From Thalassocella blandensis (lineage in GTDB: Bacteria; Pseudomonadota; Gammaproteobacteria; Pseudomonadales; Cellvibrionaceae), in contig CABFPG010000008.1 in the NCBI GenBank assembly GCA_902141825.1, positions 1 to 64,000 of the forward strand: DNA of 64,000 nt. The letters run 5' to 3'. The notes below the pieces were generated by a model. That model saw only the letters and a program-made list of their open reading frames with translations, made no database searches and was not told where the DNA came from. The translations under genes and the position numbers were made by a program. Shown in pieces: positions 48,231 through 58,301 of this stretch (position 1 is the stretch's first letter; each line of letters begins with the position of its first letter).

Positions 48231-49333
48231 TCGAACAGATTAAAGAAAATCCCAAACGATTTTCTTTTTTTCAGCTCGTTCGTTTACTCGAACGCGCGGC
48301 TTTCTATGCTGGAGATAAAAATCTCATTAGGTTAGGACAATCGAAGCAAACCTACATGTCCAGCAATGCGGTTGCGCGCTATTCCCCGCCAACCAAAGAA
48401 GCCATTCGATTTTATACTCCACAGCACTTGAGCTTTCCGGACGCGGAAGTCAGCTCTGTCAGTCAAGTGCATGTGGGCGACGAACTGGAACAATGGCGAG
48501 TGGCCATCAACTTTATGGGGCTGACAGGCCCGATGGGGGTATTGCCTTTTCACTACACGGAAACGATTCTCAAACGGTTAAAAGAAAAAGACTATTCACT
48601 CGCCCACTTTTTTGACTTGTTTAACCACAGAACCGTTTCGCTCTTTTTCCAGGCTTCTACCAAATATCGCCTGCCACTGGACTACGAGCGCGCGAATTTA
48701 CACAAGTTTGACAAGCAAGGGGTCAGCAATCATACCCATATGCTGTTGAGTGTATTAGGGCTAGGCACCGGCCATTTGTCCAATCGCTCTTTTATCCGAG
48801 ATGAATCCTTTTTGTTTTTCAGCGGTTTGCTAAGCCAGCAGGTAAAATCCGCTTCGGGCTTAAAACAAATCATTGAACATTATTTTGACGTTCCGATTCA
48901 GATTGAAGGATTTATCGGGCAATGGCAGGAACTGATAGACGATGTTCGCTCTCGCCTGGGATGTAAATTCAACAGGAAGGGACAAAATGTCTGCTTGGGA
49001 AAATCCGCAATGCTGGGCCGAAAAGGCTGGTTCACTCAAGGAAAATCACGCATTAAAGTCGGCCCGCTTAACAAAGAACAGTTTTATAAATTCGCTCCGG
49101 GCACCACGGCACTCAAATCTTTAAATGAAATGGTGCAATGTTATATGGGTATGGAACAGGATTTTGATTTTGTTATTCAAGTAAAACGGGAAAACGTACC
49201 GGATAAAATCGCACTAGGTCGTGGAAATCCCCCCATAATGGGTTGGAACACCTGGTTGTCGGGCAAACCCAGAACCAACACAGACAAAGATACACTACTG
49301 CAAATTGGAGTGTCGTCTAAAAAACTGAAATAA
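48194..49333 (+). CDS. tssG: T6SS baseplate protein TssG (ImpH)
   Basis: The 379-residue protein begins with a basic stretch and then NPKRFSFFQLVRLLERA, the TssG signature. Further motifs are MGLTGPMGVLPFHYTE, FFDLFNHRTVSLFFQA and FDFVIQVKRENVP. It partners TssF in the wedge. The gene starts inside tssF in another frame. After it comes about 300 bases with short repeats before clpV. Confidence 0.95.
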   Translation: MPTTRRRKSLSLVEQIKENPKRFSFFQLVRLLERAAFYAGDKNLIRLGQSKQTYMSSNAVARYSPPTKEAIRFYTPQHLSFPDAEVSSVSQVHVGDELEQWRVAINFMGLTGPMGVLPFHYTETILKRLKEKDYSLAHFFDLFNHRTVSLFFQASTKYRLPLDYERANLHKFDKQGVSNHTHMLLSVLGLGTGHLSNRSFIRDESFLFFSGLLSQQVKSASGLKQIIEHYFDVPIQIEGFIGQWQELIDDVRSRLGCKFNRKGQNVCLGKSAMLGRKGWFTQGKSRIKVGPLNKEQFYKFAPGTTALKSLNEMVQCYMGMEQDFDFVIQVKRENVPDKIALGRGNPPIMGWNTWLSGKPRTNTDKDTLLQIGVSSKKLK

Positions 49334-49645
49334 AGCTCTGAGGTGCAAACGGCTCAGAAAACATGGCCCAGAAAACATGGCCCAGAAAATATAAGGTGAA
49401 ACTGCAGCGTGAAAATGCCCAATTGACAAAGCCCAATTGAAAAAAAAGACTGATCGTTGAATAATTACTGCAAATCTCACGGAGATAACGGCTGTAAGTT
49501 GCAGAACTTATTCATTTCCTTCACTGGCATATGCAACGCTTCACCAACAGCCCCTAAATGGGTATTTGCACGTTTAAAATTATTGGACAAACCAGTAACC
49601 GTTCAACTCAATATTATTAGAACATCTATATAAAGGATCTTGACT
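49334..49645. other. Spacer between tssG and clpV with short repeats
   Basis: A 14-bp unit CAGAAAACATGGCC occurs twice with a third partial copy from about 49355 to 49390. GCCCAATTGA occurs twice near 49427-49440. No gene is seen. A separate clpV promoter is possible. Confidence 0.5.
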
Positions 49646-52336
49646 ATGATCAGTATCGATCTCAAATCACTAGTAGGAAAGCTCAATGAGCCTTGCCGTC
49701 TCGCTCTGGAAGGTGCCGCAGGATTATGTTTGTCGCGCACACACTACAATATCGAAATTGAACACTGGCTACTAAAACTGATGGAGATTCCCGACAGTGA
49801 TCTGTTGGAAATACTGGAAAAGTTCGAAATTAACCCAGGGAAATTCACGCAAGACCTGAATCGCGAGCTGGACGTAATTAAATCGGGCAACTCACGCGCC
49901 CCGGCTCTTTCCCCTAGCGTCGTAGATCTGGCCAAAAATGCCTGGATGCTGGCTTCAGTGGAATACGGACACGGTCAGGCAACCTCTGCACATGTACTCG
50001 CAGCGTTAATGCTGGATGACGGCCTGCGACGCTCCACACAAGCATCATCGGGCGAACTTAAAAAGATTCCACCAGAATCATTGCGTGACGTCGTAAGAGC
50101 CATTGTGGGAACCACTACCGAGTCGAAGACATCTGCAGTGACCAGCGGCGGTGACGATGGCAATGCCATGCCATCCGGTGCCCCAAGCAAATCACCTTCG
50201 CTCGACAAGTTTACCGTCAATCTCACCGAAGCAGCAAAACAAGGCAAAATTGATGCAGTGTTAGGGCGCGATGAAGAAATTCGTCAAATCATCGATATTC
50301 TCATACGCCGTCGTCAAAACAACCCCATTCTCACTGGTGAAGCTGGCGTAGGTAAAACGGCAGTTGTTGAAGGTTTTGCCATGCGCATTGTTTCAGGCGA
50401 CGTACCAGAACCGTTGAGAGGCGTAACCGTGAGAAGCCTGGATCTCGGCTTACTGCAAGCGGGAGCAAGTGTTAAAGGTGAATTCGAAAATCGCTTAAAG
50501 TCCGTAATATCTGAAGTTAAAGCGTCCCCAGAACCCATCATTATGTTTATCGACGAAGCGCATACTCTGATTGGCGCCGGCGGCAAAGAGGGCCAGGGAG
50601 ATGCAGCCAACCTGTTAAAGCCAGCACTAGCACGTGGCGAATTACGCACAATTGCAGCCACAACGTGGGCGGAATACAAAAAGTATTTTGAACGCGACCC
50701 CGCTTTGACCCGACGCTTTCAGGTAGTAAAAGTTGAAGAGCCCAGCGAAGACAAAGCCATTGATATGATGCGTGCGATTTCCGAAATGCTGCAGGCCCAC
50801 CACGGCGTGCGCATTATGGATGAAGCCATAGTCGACTCCGTCAAACTTTCAAGCCGCTATATCACAGCCCGTCAATTACCCGATAAATCTGTTAGCCTGC
50901 TGGACACCGCCTGCGCGCGCGTTGCATTAAGCCAAAGCGCAACACCGGCTCCCATCGAAGATACACGACGCAGAATTACGCAAATTGAAACAAACATTAC
51001 TTCTCTGGAACGCGAAAACGCGACTCTAGGTAATTGTGAAGCTCGAATTCAAGAGCTACAGGAAGAAAAAACCACACTGGAAGCACGCCTGGTTGATCAG
51101 GAAAAACAATGGGAAGAAGAATCGGCTTTAGTGGAAAAAATCCATGGTTTGCAAAAGCAGATTGAAGACGATTTCCATGCTGCACGCCTCTCCGAAGAAG
51201 ACGCTAAGAAAGAGGATGCCCCCAAGGCACTGTCTGACGAAGAGCGCACCTCCGTGAAAGAAGAACTGCACGGTTTAATGGAACAACTCGCCGACGTGCA
51301 AGCGCAAACAGCAATGATTCAGGTCAATGTCGACAGTCAGGCGATTGCCGAGGTGGTCGCCAACTGGACAGGTATTCCTGTTGGAAAAATGGTTTCCGAT
51401 GAAATCAATTCCATTCTTAACCTAAAAGAACGTCTTAACGAACGTGTTATTGGCCAGGAGCATGCTCTGGAAGCTATTGCACAGAGTATTCGCACTTCAC
51501 GCGCCGGATTAACAGACCCTCGCAAGCCGATTGGGGTTTTCTTTATGGTCGGCTCTAGTGGTGTTGGTAAAACAGAAACCGCCCTGGCTCTGGCAGATTT
51601 ACTCTATGGTGGTGAACAAAACATCACGACGATTAACATGTCGGAATTTAAAGAAGAGCACAAAGTCTCCATGCTATTGGGCTCACCTCCAGGCTATGTA
51701 GGATACGGCGAAGGTGGCGTGTTAACAGAAGCAGTAAGACGTAAACCATACAGCGTTGTTCTGCTCGATGAGATGGAAAAAGCACACCCTGGGGTACAGG
51801 ATATTTTTTACAACCTGTTTGATAAAGGCACCATCAAAGATGGTGAGGGTCGTGATATCGACTTTAAAAATACCGTCATTATTATGACCTCCAATGCAGG
51901 CGAAGAGCATATCCGCGCAATGATGGACGCATCTGAAGAAAAACCAGATCCGGAAACTATTTTGGATAACTTCAGACCGCAGCTGCTCAAATACTTCAAA
52001 CCCGCCTTCCTCGGTCGAACCACGGTCATTCCTTATTATCCTCTGGATGACGAAAATCTGCTCAAGATTTGTAAGATCAATATGAACCGTATCGAGAAAC
52101 GAGTTCGCGAACATTATGCTGCAGCATTCAGTTACGACGAAGATGTCATGCTGCATATCGTCGCGCGCAGCCAGGAAGTCGATACTGGTGCACGTAACAT
52201 TGAGAACATACTAACGCGCACAATGTTGCCTGCATTGGCTTCTGAATGTTTGACTCGCCTCGCCAACGGTGAAGAAATTGAAAAAATTCACATTGGTGTT
52301 ACCGAAGAAGGCAGCTTCACCTATACCTTGGGTTGA
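49646..52336 (+). CDS. clpV: T6SS AAA+ ATPase ClpV (TssH)
   Basis: The protein is 896 residues from the ATG at 49646, with AAGGA 8 bases upstream; a TTG 6 bases earlier is too close to that site. The Clp N-domain (about 8-160) is followed by NBD1 with Walker A GEAGVGKT (about 231-238) and FIDEAHTL, a coiled-coil middle (about 445-560), and NBD2 with GSSGVGKT (near 636) and a C-terminal D2-small domain. ClpV extracts and recycles contracted TssB/TssC sheath. A good terminator follows, closing the plus T6SS operon. Confidence 0.96.
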   Translation: MISIDLKSLVGKLNEPCRLALEGAAGLCLSRTHYNIEIEHWLLKLMEIPDSDLLEILEKFEINPGKFTQDLNRELDVIKSGNSRAPALSPSVVDLAKNAWMLASVEYGHGQATSAHVLAALMLDDGLRRSTQASSGELKKIPPESLRDVVRAIVGTTTESKTSAVTSGGDDGNAMPSGAPSKSPSLDKFTVNLTEAAKQGKIDAVLGRDEEIRQIIDILIRRRQNNPILTGEAGVGKTAVVEGFAMRIVSGDVPEPLRGVTVRSLDLGLLQAGASVKGEFENRLKSVISEVKASPEPIIMFIDEAHTLIGAGGKEGQGDAANLLKPALARGELRTIAATTWAEYKKYFERDPALTRRFQVVKVEEPSEDKAIDMMRAISEMLQAHHGVRIMDEAIVDSVKLSSRYITARQLPDKSVSLLDTACARVALSQSATPAPIEDTRRRITQIETNITSLERENATLGNCEARIQELQEEKTTLEARLVDQEKQWEEESALVEKIHGLQKQIEDDFHAARLSEEDAKKEDAPKALSDEERTSVKEELHGLMEQLADVQAQTAMIQVNVDSQAIAEVVANWTGIPVGKMVSDEINSILNLKERLNERVIGQEHALEAIAQSIRTSRAGLTDPRKPIGVFFMVGSSGVGKTETALALADLLYGGEQNITTINMSEFKEEHKVSMLLGSPPGYVGYGEGGVLTEAVRRKPYSVVLLDEMEKAHPGVQDIFYNLFDKGTIKDGEGRDIDFKNTVIIMTSNAGEEHIRAMMDASEEKPDPETILDNFRPQLLKYFKPAFLGRTTVIPYYPLDDENLLKICKINMNRIEKRVREHYAAAFSYDEDVMLHIVARSQEVDTGARNIENILTRTMLPALASECLTRLANGEEIEKIHIGVTEEGSFTYTLG

Positions 52337-52888
52337 TAGGATTAACAGAAAATCGTAAAAACATTCGAAAATCTCGATATTTTACGAATTAAGTGCCAAA
52401 CAAAGCCGGTGGTAATGTTAAAATACCCCGGCTTATGTTTTTTAAAGGGACTCATATTATCGGCCAAATCTCAAGGGGCTAATCCAGGAACAAATTCCCG
52501 ACTAGACTTCAAGGCTATGAATGCTTCCAGACTGTGACTCTTCAAGGCGAATTTCGTATCGAAGCCTCAAATAGTCAAGGTCAAGACTGATTCATACCGT
52601 GAACTAATCGTTCTCTAGAAATAGCACAGCAGGACGAGACCACATCACGGCGAAGAAACAGCGTCATTCAATTCAAAAAGCGACGAAGATTAAAAGCGGC
52701 GAAGATAAATAGGATATTTCCAACCTCCCCTTCTATGATTTGCTACTAATGCGTCCCCGTCAAAAAAGCACACTGAATGTGGCATTCACAAGCCCAAGAT
52801 GGCTGGCCAATTATCAACCAAATGCAAAGTAATTGTTGTATTTTATGAAGCAACGGAACACCTTTTTCACATGGAGCTCACCTCAGGC
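52337..52888. other. Intergenic region, clpV to TPR operon
   Basis: After the clpV terminator there are about 440 bases without a gene. A 16-bp imperfect direct repeat, AGCG(A/G)CGAAGAT(T/A)AAA-like, lies at 52679 and 52695. The promoter of the TPR operon should be in this stretch. Confidence 0.45.
52403..52446 (+). terminator. Rho-independent terminator after clpV
   Basis: AAGCCGG pairs with CCGGCTT. An inner GGTA/TACC extension encloses a 9-base loop, and a TGTTTTTT tract follows. It begins 67 bases past the clpV stop. Confidence 0.8.
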
Positions 52889-54316
52889 ATGAATGCTGGA
52901 ATAAACAGAATCCAAAGGATTGTCTCAGAGGGAATCGCTGTCATATTTTTATGTGCTGTGTTTCCGGTGTTTGCACAAGAAGCCGACAAAAGCCAGGAGA
53001 CAAAAACACAAGGGGCAGACGCACGTAGACTAGAAGCTCAAAAATTAGAGACACAAACTATCGAGGTACAACTCAATCGAGAGTACATCGCCCTTCTCGA
53101 TAAGTTTTTAGGGGCAACCCCATCCGGCACACCCGATTACTCCAACATCAAGCAGCTTTTTGATGCGATTGATTCTGCCACTGAGCGAAACAATCTACCT
53201 CAAGCATTAACGCTGATTAAAGCCAATCAAAAAATAATTACCGATAACATCGATAGCAAAGAAGCAATCAAAATTATAGAGATTACGCTGGACTACGGTG
53301 TTCAATCACTCAGTGATCATTTAATACAATACGCACAACAATATGCCGGCAGCTACGTCAACGCCAATATCCACTATGCCCTGGCAGTACAAGCTTACAA
53401 CCGTCAAGATTACGATAAGACACTGCAATACCTCAGTAAAATTGATTCGAGTGGATCACTCTCCCGCTCCCGCAGAGACTATGCCACATTGCTTTTCGGC
53501 ATTTGCTTACAGCATCGCTCAAAACATCGAGAGGCGATGAAAATATATGAACGACTGGGGAAAAAATCCAAATACTACACTCATGCCCAACTGAATCTAG
53601 CCGTGGCATATGTTCGACAAGGTTGGTGGACCGATGCGCAAATAGCCATAGAAAAGGCCTTGGAGCAAAGTAAGCCCGAGAAGCAGTCTGAATTCATCAA
53701 CCGCTTATATGTCGTGCTGGGCTATTCACAATTGAAGAATGAATTTTATCGGAACGCTCGCCAGACTTTTCGCCATGTCAGTTTAGACAGTCAATATATG
53801 AGCCGAGCCTTATTGGGCATTGGTTTGTGTGCGTTAAATCAAAAAGATTACCTGGGTGCGCTGAATGCTTTCGATCGACTCAAAAAGAGTAAGGACTACG
53901 ATTTAACCATCGCCGAGTCAAACCTCCTCGTCCCATTTACAATTGAACGAATGAAAGAGCTGGAAACAGCATCTGCGGGATATTCAGAAGCCATCGCATA
54001 TTATGGTGTTAAAATTTTGGAATTTGAAAACTACCCGTTCAATCACATTGTCGACATTCCAGCTGACGACCCTGCCGCGAAAATTTTAAAGCCGCTGCCA
54101 AAACACAACCTACACCAGCTAACCGTACTTCAACAAATGCAAACGGCCACCCAGGGAAGCAGCCTGGAAATTCCAACTACAAGCCTAACGAGCCGTTACA
54201 CACATTTGTTAAAACAGTTTCGCCAACAACAAATTAACGAGCATCTAACCCAATTGAGAAGCTATTTAAGTCAATCTCAATACGGTTTCGCTAAGCTATA
54301 TGATGAAAACCAATAA
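52889..54316 (+). CDS. Periplasmic TPR protein of a Glt-like envelope operon
   Basis: The protein is about 475 residues from the ATG at 52889. That start has GGAGCT upstream and directly begins a signal peptide ending VFAQEA; an open frame from 52799 adds 30 unlikely residues. A charged low-complexity segment follows, then six or more TPR-like helical pairs, with recurrent QAYNRQDYDKTLQYL, LNLAVAYVRQGWWTDAQIAIE and ALLGIGLCALNQKDY units. It probably scaffolds a periplasmic complex. The next TPR gene overlaps its end by 17 bases. By gene order it resembles TPR components of Agl-Glt-type machines, but the family is not certain. Confidence 0.72.
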   Translation: MNAGINRIQRIVSEGIAVIFLCAVFPVFAQEADKSQETKTQGADARRLEAQKLETQTIEVQLNREYIALLDKFLGATPSGTPDYSNIKQLFDAIDSATERNNLPQALTLIKANQKIITDNIDSKEAIKIIEITLDYGVQSLSDHLIQYAQQYAGSYVNANIHYALAVQAYNRQDYDKTLQYLSKIDSSGSLSRSRRDYATLLFGICLQHRSKHREAMKIYERLGKKSKYYTHAQLNLAVAYVRQGWWTDAQIAIEKALEQSKPEKQSEFINRLYVVLGYSQLKNEFYRNARQTFRHVSLDSQYMSRALLGIGLCALNQKDYLGALNAFDRLKKSKDYDLTIAESNLLVPFTIERMKELETASAGYSEAIAYYGVKILEFENYPFNHIVDIPADDPAAKILKPLPKHNLHQLTVLQQMQTATQGSSLEIPTTSLTSRYTHLLKQFRQQQINEHLTQLRSYLSQSQYGFAKLYDENQ

Positions 54317-57113
54317 TCTACTACGTTACAGTCTATTACTCAGCTGTGTATTTTTACACGCGTGTATGGGCAATAAAAAGGAAGAAAAGGCAACGCTCGC
54401 GGACATTGACTTTGTGGGAGGCCGCTATCAATCCCAAAAAGAAAATATAAGCGAAGAGCAGGACTCTCTTGATAAAAAATCAAGAGAGGATATTCGCAGC
54501 GCTTACTACCGCTATATTGAAACTGCCTCAGACAAAGACATATCCAGAAAAAATGCGTTGAATCGCTTAGCAGAACTCGAGCTGGAAATTACCAATCGAA
54601 TGATACGCGAGAGCTCGGATGACGATCAGGACTCCCCTGCGTATACCGCCGCCTTGGCGAAAACGATAAATTTATTGGAGACCACACTAAGGGATTACCC
54701 CGAAGCGAAAGAAAACGATCGGGTGATGTATCAGCTTGCACAAGCTTATGACCGCAGCGGACGATACAATGACGCAATCGCACTGCTGGAGACACTCGTT
54801 CAAAAATATCCACGCTCAACCTATTACCCTGAAGCGCAATTTCGAATCGCAGAAAGTGCTTTCGCCCATACAGACTACTTCAAAGCCGAAGATGCCTATA
54901 CCGAAGTCATTCTGACACCCGGGAACGATAAATTCTACGAAAAATCCTTATTCAAACGTGGCTGGACTCGGTACAAAGGTCAGTTTTATGAAGAGGCAAC
55001 AGACGATTTTGTTGAAGCAATAAAATATCACCGCTTCGGTAACTACACCGAACTTACCGATGCAGATAAAACGCATTTCGATGAATATTTTAGAGCACTC
55101 GGACTTGCGTTCAGCTACCAGAAGGAAGATGGCGCTATACGTGATTACTTTGAAAATGTAGACGATTACAAGTATCTCTACGAAACCTATGCCGCGGTGA
55201 GTGACGTATACCTAAAACAGGAGCGTTATTCAGATGCCGCGCAGATATTGGAACAATTTGCGCAATACCACAAAGACTCCCCCAAACTTCCTCAATCCGA
55301 GCTGAAAAAAATTGAAGCCTGGAAAGCCGGAGGTTTTACCAATCGACTCTTTAATGAAATTGAAGGACTATATACCCATTACAACCCAGAGAGCCAGTTT
55401 TGGAAGGCACATCAGGACGAATACACAGCGAAGGAAGTTAATAAACAACTTCGACAGTACATCGTTCAAATCACATCCTACTACCATGAACGATATCAAA
55501 ACAAACGTAAAAATGAAGATTTCAGCCAGGCACAAACCTGGTATGAACGTTATTTAAAACACTATGGTGCCTATGGTAACCAAGATAACATTTATGCACT
55601 GTATGGCGAGCTTTTGGTCAGCGCCGGGCAAAACAACAAGGCCATCAACTACTACGAGCAAGCGGCTTTCGATGGCAATATTATTCTGGATAAAAAAGCT
55701 GCCTATTCTGCCATTAGCCTTTCCAATGATTTGGTTCGTAAAAGTAATAATGCAAATGAGAAAAAACTCTGGCTGGATAAACACATTCGCTATGCTCAGC
55801 GTTACGTTGAACTTTACCCTGAAGATACTCGCGTAGAAAGTATTGCCCTGAACGCCGCTGAATTAGGTTTCAGTGAAAAGGCCTACCAACAAGCCATTGA
55901 AATTGCGGATTTCATCCCGGATAACGCCAAAGAAAAAACGCGGTTTGCAGCTAACAATATCAAGGCACGATCCTATCTTGAACTCGCCCAATACACCGAT
56001 GCCGAAGCGGTATATTTAGAGTTATTGGACTCTGGTCAGAAAACTCGAAATGACACAAAAACCATCATCGACAGCCTGGCTCTTTCCATTTACCGACAAG
56101 GTGAAGCGGCACAAAAAGACAACAACATCGACATGGCATTAAACCATTTCACACGAATATCCTCAGTCACACCAGAATCTGAATTGGCGGCAACAGGCTT
56201 GTATGACGCCATCGCATTAACCATGGAACACAAACGCTGGGAGCAGGCTATCGGACTGATTAACAGCTTCAAACAACGCTTCCCCCGACACAAACTAGTA
56301 GCGGATGTAACCAAGAAGCTATCGGTGGCTTACTTAAGTTCAGACCAAAAAGGCAAAGCCGCTGAAGAGTTCGAGCGTATCTCTCAATTTGAAGAGAATC
56401 AGGAAGTAAAAATGGCCGCACTCTGGCAAGCCGCTCAACTCTACGAATCGAAAAAGAATCGAGAAGGCGCAATCCGTGCGTATCGTGACTTTGCACACAC
56501 ATACTCAAAACCCTATGCGCAAAATATCGAGGCAATGTACAAACTTACCGAACTCTACGGTGATAGTGGCGACAATGAGAAACGTCACTTTTGGCAAAAC
56601 AAAATTCGCCAAGCCGATAAAAAGGCAACTAAGCGTGAAAAAACTGAGCGCACGCAATTTATCGCATCAACCACAATCCTGGAACTTGCTCAGCAACGCC
56701 GGCAGGATTTTTCCAGTGTTAAGCTCGTAGAGCCGCTTGCACAAAATTTAAAGCGAAAGAAATCTGCGATGCAGGATTCAGTAAAATTGTACGGCCAGGC
56801 TTCAGCCTACGGGGTTGCAGAAATAACGACGGAAGCCACCTATAGCATTGGAAAAATATATCAAGATTTCAGCCGCTCACTACTGGACTCTGAGCGTCCT
56901 AAAACACTTAGTGCAGATGAACTTGAACAATATGAAATTCTGCTGGAAGACCAGGCCTTTCCTTTCGAAGAAAAAGCCATTGAATTCTACGAAACCAATT
57001 TAGCACGTACCAAAGATGGTACTTTTGACAACTGGTTAAATGATAGCTTTAAAGAACTGCAGGGCCTCTTTCCGGTTCGCTACAAACGTACTGGAAAAAT
57101 AAGTGCTTATTAA
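54300..57113 (+). CDS. Large TPR outer-membrane lipoprotein
   Basis: The 937-residue protein has a lipobox LHAC (Cys22) at the end of its signal peptide. The rest is almost entirely tetratricopeptide-like helical repeats, for example YQLAQAYDRSGRYNDAIALLE (in parts), AQFRIAESAFAHTDYFKAE, and YEQAAFDGN. It would be a long periplasmic solenoid tethered to the outer membrane. Its start overlaps the previous gene and a smaller TPR lipoprotein follows 45 bases later. Large TPR lipoproteins next to ExbB/ExbD/AgmX-like genes are known from the gliding and sporulation (Agl-Glt/Nfs) machinery of Myxococcus and its gammaproteobacterial relatives. I infer the same kind of role. Confidence 0.75.
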   Translation: MMKTNNLLRYSLLLSCVFLHACMGNKKEEKATLADIDFVGGRYQSQKENISEEQDSLDKKSREDIRSAYYRYIETASDKDISRKNALNRLAELELEITNRMIRESSDDDQDSPAYTAALAKTINLLETTLRDYPEAKENDRVMYQLAQAYDRSGRYNDAIALLETLVQKYPRSTYYPEAQFRIAESAFAHTDYFKAEDAYTEVILTPGNDKFYEKSLFKRGWTRYKGQFYEEATDDFVEAIKYHRFGNYTELTDADKTHFDEYFRALGLAFSYQKEDGAIRDYFENVDDYKYLYETYAAVSDVYLKQERYSDAAQILEQFAQYHKDSPKLPQSELKKIEAWKAGGFTNRLFNEIEGLYTHYNPESQFWKAHQDEYTAKEVNKQLRQYIVQITSYYHERYQNKRKNEDFSQAQTWYERYLKHYGAYGNQDNIYALYGELLVSAGQNNKAINYYEQAAFDGNIILDKKAAYSAISLSNDLVRKSNNANEKKLWLDKHIRYAQRYVELYPEDTRVESIALNAAELGFSEKAYQQAIEIADFIPDNAKEKTRFAANNIKARSYLELAQYTDAEAVYLELLDSGQKTRNDTKTIIDSLALSIYRQGEAAQKDNNIDMALNHFTRISSVTPESELAATGLYDAIALTMEHKRWEQAIGLINSFKQRFPRHKLVADVTKKLSVAYLSSDQKGKAAEEFERISQFEENQEVKMAALWQAAQLYESKKNREGAIRAYRDFAHTYSKPYAQNIEAMYKLTELYGDSGDNEKRHFWQNKIRQADKKATKREKTERTQFIASTTILELAQQRRQDFSSVKLVEPLAQNLKRKKSAMQDSVKLYGQASAYGVAEITTEATYSIGKIYQDFSRSLLDSERPKTLSADELEQYEILLEDQAFPFEEKAIEFYETNLARTKDGTFDNWLNDSFKELQGLFPVRYKRTGKISAY

Positions 57114-57158
57114 ACTGAACAGACAACCACTTTAAACCCGATTACACACAAGCCAAAA

Positions 57159-57788
57159 ATGAACAGAAAATTGAATCAAACGTTACTTACGATCAAATTC
57201 TTCTCTATTACAGGGATAGTTTGTCTGATTATTTCCTGCGGTTCTACCCCAACAAAACCGGATCAGGTAGCGCAGCCTGATACGACTCTAGAAGAAGCAC
57301 AGCCCTCCACATTGACCGACATAGACCAAAGTGCATACCAAAATGCCAAACAAAATTTAGATGAGGGTGACATCAAAAAAGCACAAAACCAGTTTAAAAC
57401 ACTCAGTCGAAAATACCCCAAGAACCCCAAAGTCATGGTCAACCTTGCAACATGCCAATATTTAACAAGTGATTTTGACAATTCTGCAAAAACGCTCGAA
57501 AAAGTCGACGCATATTCTGCAGATGTTGCTGATTATCATAATTTGAAAGGACTGCTCTCTGTTCAGGCGAAAAAATTTCCAGACGCTGAAAAGGCATATT
57601 TGAACGCAATTAAGCTTAATGATAAATTCGCAAATGCACATTACAATCTGGCACTCCTGTATGACATCTACTTTCAAGACATTAAAAATGCCTTTTTTCA
57701 CTACACCAAGTATCTAAGCCTTATCGACCATGAAGATCAGGAAACCAAGGACTGGGTAGAACAATTAAAGTATTCACTGGAGCTTTAA
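57159..57788 (+). CDS. Small TPR lipoprotein (GltE/AglT-like candidate)
   Basis: The 209-residue lipoprotein has lipobox IISC (Cys27), a Thr/Pro/Gln linker, then four TPR-type helix pairs: NAKQNLDEGDIKKAQNQF, NPKVMVNLATCQYLTSDF, YHNLKGLLSVQAKKFPDAE and FANAHYNLALLYDIYF. It ends with a WVEQLKYSLEL helix. It resembles PilF/GltE-like lipoproteins that assemble outer-membrane complexes. It is the third gene of the TPR operon. Confidence 0.74.
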   Translation: MNRKLNQTLLTIKFFSITGIVCLIISCGSTPTKPDQVAQPDTTLEEAQPSTLTDIDQSAYQNAKQNLDEGDIKKAQNQFKTLSRKYPKNPKVMVNLATCQYLTSDFDNSAKTLEKVDAYSADVADYHNLKGLLSVQAKKFPDAEKAYLNAIKLNDKFANAHYNLALLYDIYFQDIKNAFFHYTKYLSLIDHEDQETKDWVEQLKYSLEL

Positions 57789-57830
57789 AAAGAACTCAGG
57801 CTTTTACCAAAATAGAATTCGATAGATTGA

Positions 57831-57914
57831 ACATAACTGATAGCACTTAACTGATAGCATTTAACTAACGGCACTTAACCGATAACACATAACCGATAAC
57901 ACATAACCGCTAAA
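57831..57914. repeat. 14-bp tandem repeat, 6 copies
   Basis: Six exact-length 14-bp units run head to tail, each a variant of ACATAACTGATAGC / ACTTAACCGATAAC, with one to five differences between copies. The array fills most of the spacer between the small TPR lipoprotein and the next gene in the operon. Confidence 0.88.
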
Positions 57915-57953
57915 ATGCCCCCTTTAATCACTTGTAATATATGGAAGACCACC

Positions 57954-58301
57954 ATGGCAAAACTCAGCTTTCGCCCTACTCTGATCAATAAAAGCAGCAC
58001 GCTGACGTTATCGGCCACTATGGGTATAGGAGCACGATTAAACAAATATCTGCTTCCCATTCTCAGCGTTTTTTCAATTTCCTTTTTTTCGGCTATCGCT
58101 CTGGCAGAAGACACCATCGAAATGCGCACCACCACCATCAAAGGAAACACAGAGCTGCCTAAGATTCTTTATTTAGTGCCCTGGCAAGATGTCAACGAAT
58201 CAAAATCAAGCCAGCAGAAGCTGGTACTACACAGTCTTTTTGGTGATTTGTTTGACCCGGTAACACCACTTACGCCGAAAGAAAGCCAATCTCAAAAATA
58301 G
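57954..58301 (+). CDS. Small exported protein in the TPR operon
   Basis: The protein is 115 residues from the ATG at 57954, with GGAAG 7 bases upstream; an in-frame ATG at 57915 lies at the edge of the repeat array. A hydrophobic segment (about 31-55, ending AIALAED) looks like a late signal peptide or anchor. The mature part is short: IEMRTTTIKGNTELPKILY then LVPWQDVN, a region that reads as a conserved motif, and a HSLFGDLFDPV tail. I do not know its family. Position suggests a component of the same envelope machine as the TPR proteins. Confidence 0.62.
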   Translation: MAKLSFRPTLINKSSTLTLSATMGIGARLNKYLLPILSVFSISFFSAIALAEDTIEMRTTTIKGNTELPKILYLVPWQDVNESKSSQQKLVLHSLFGDLFDPVTPLTPKESQSQK

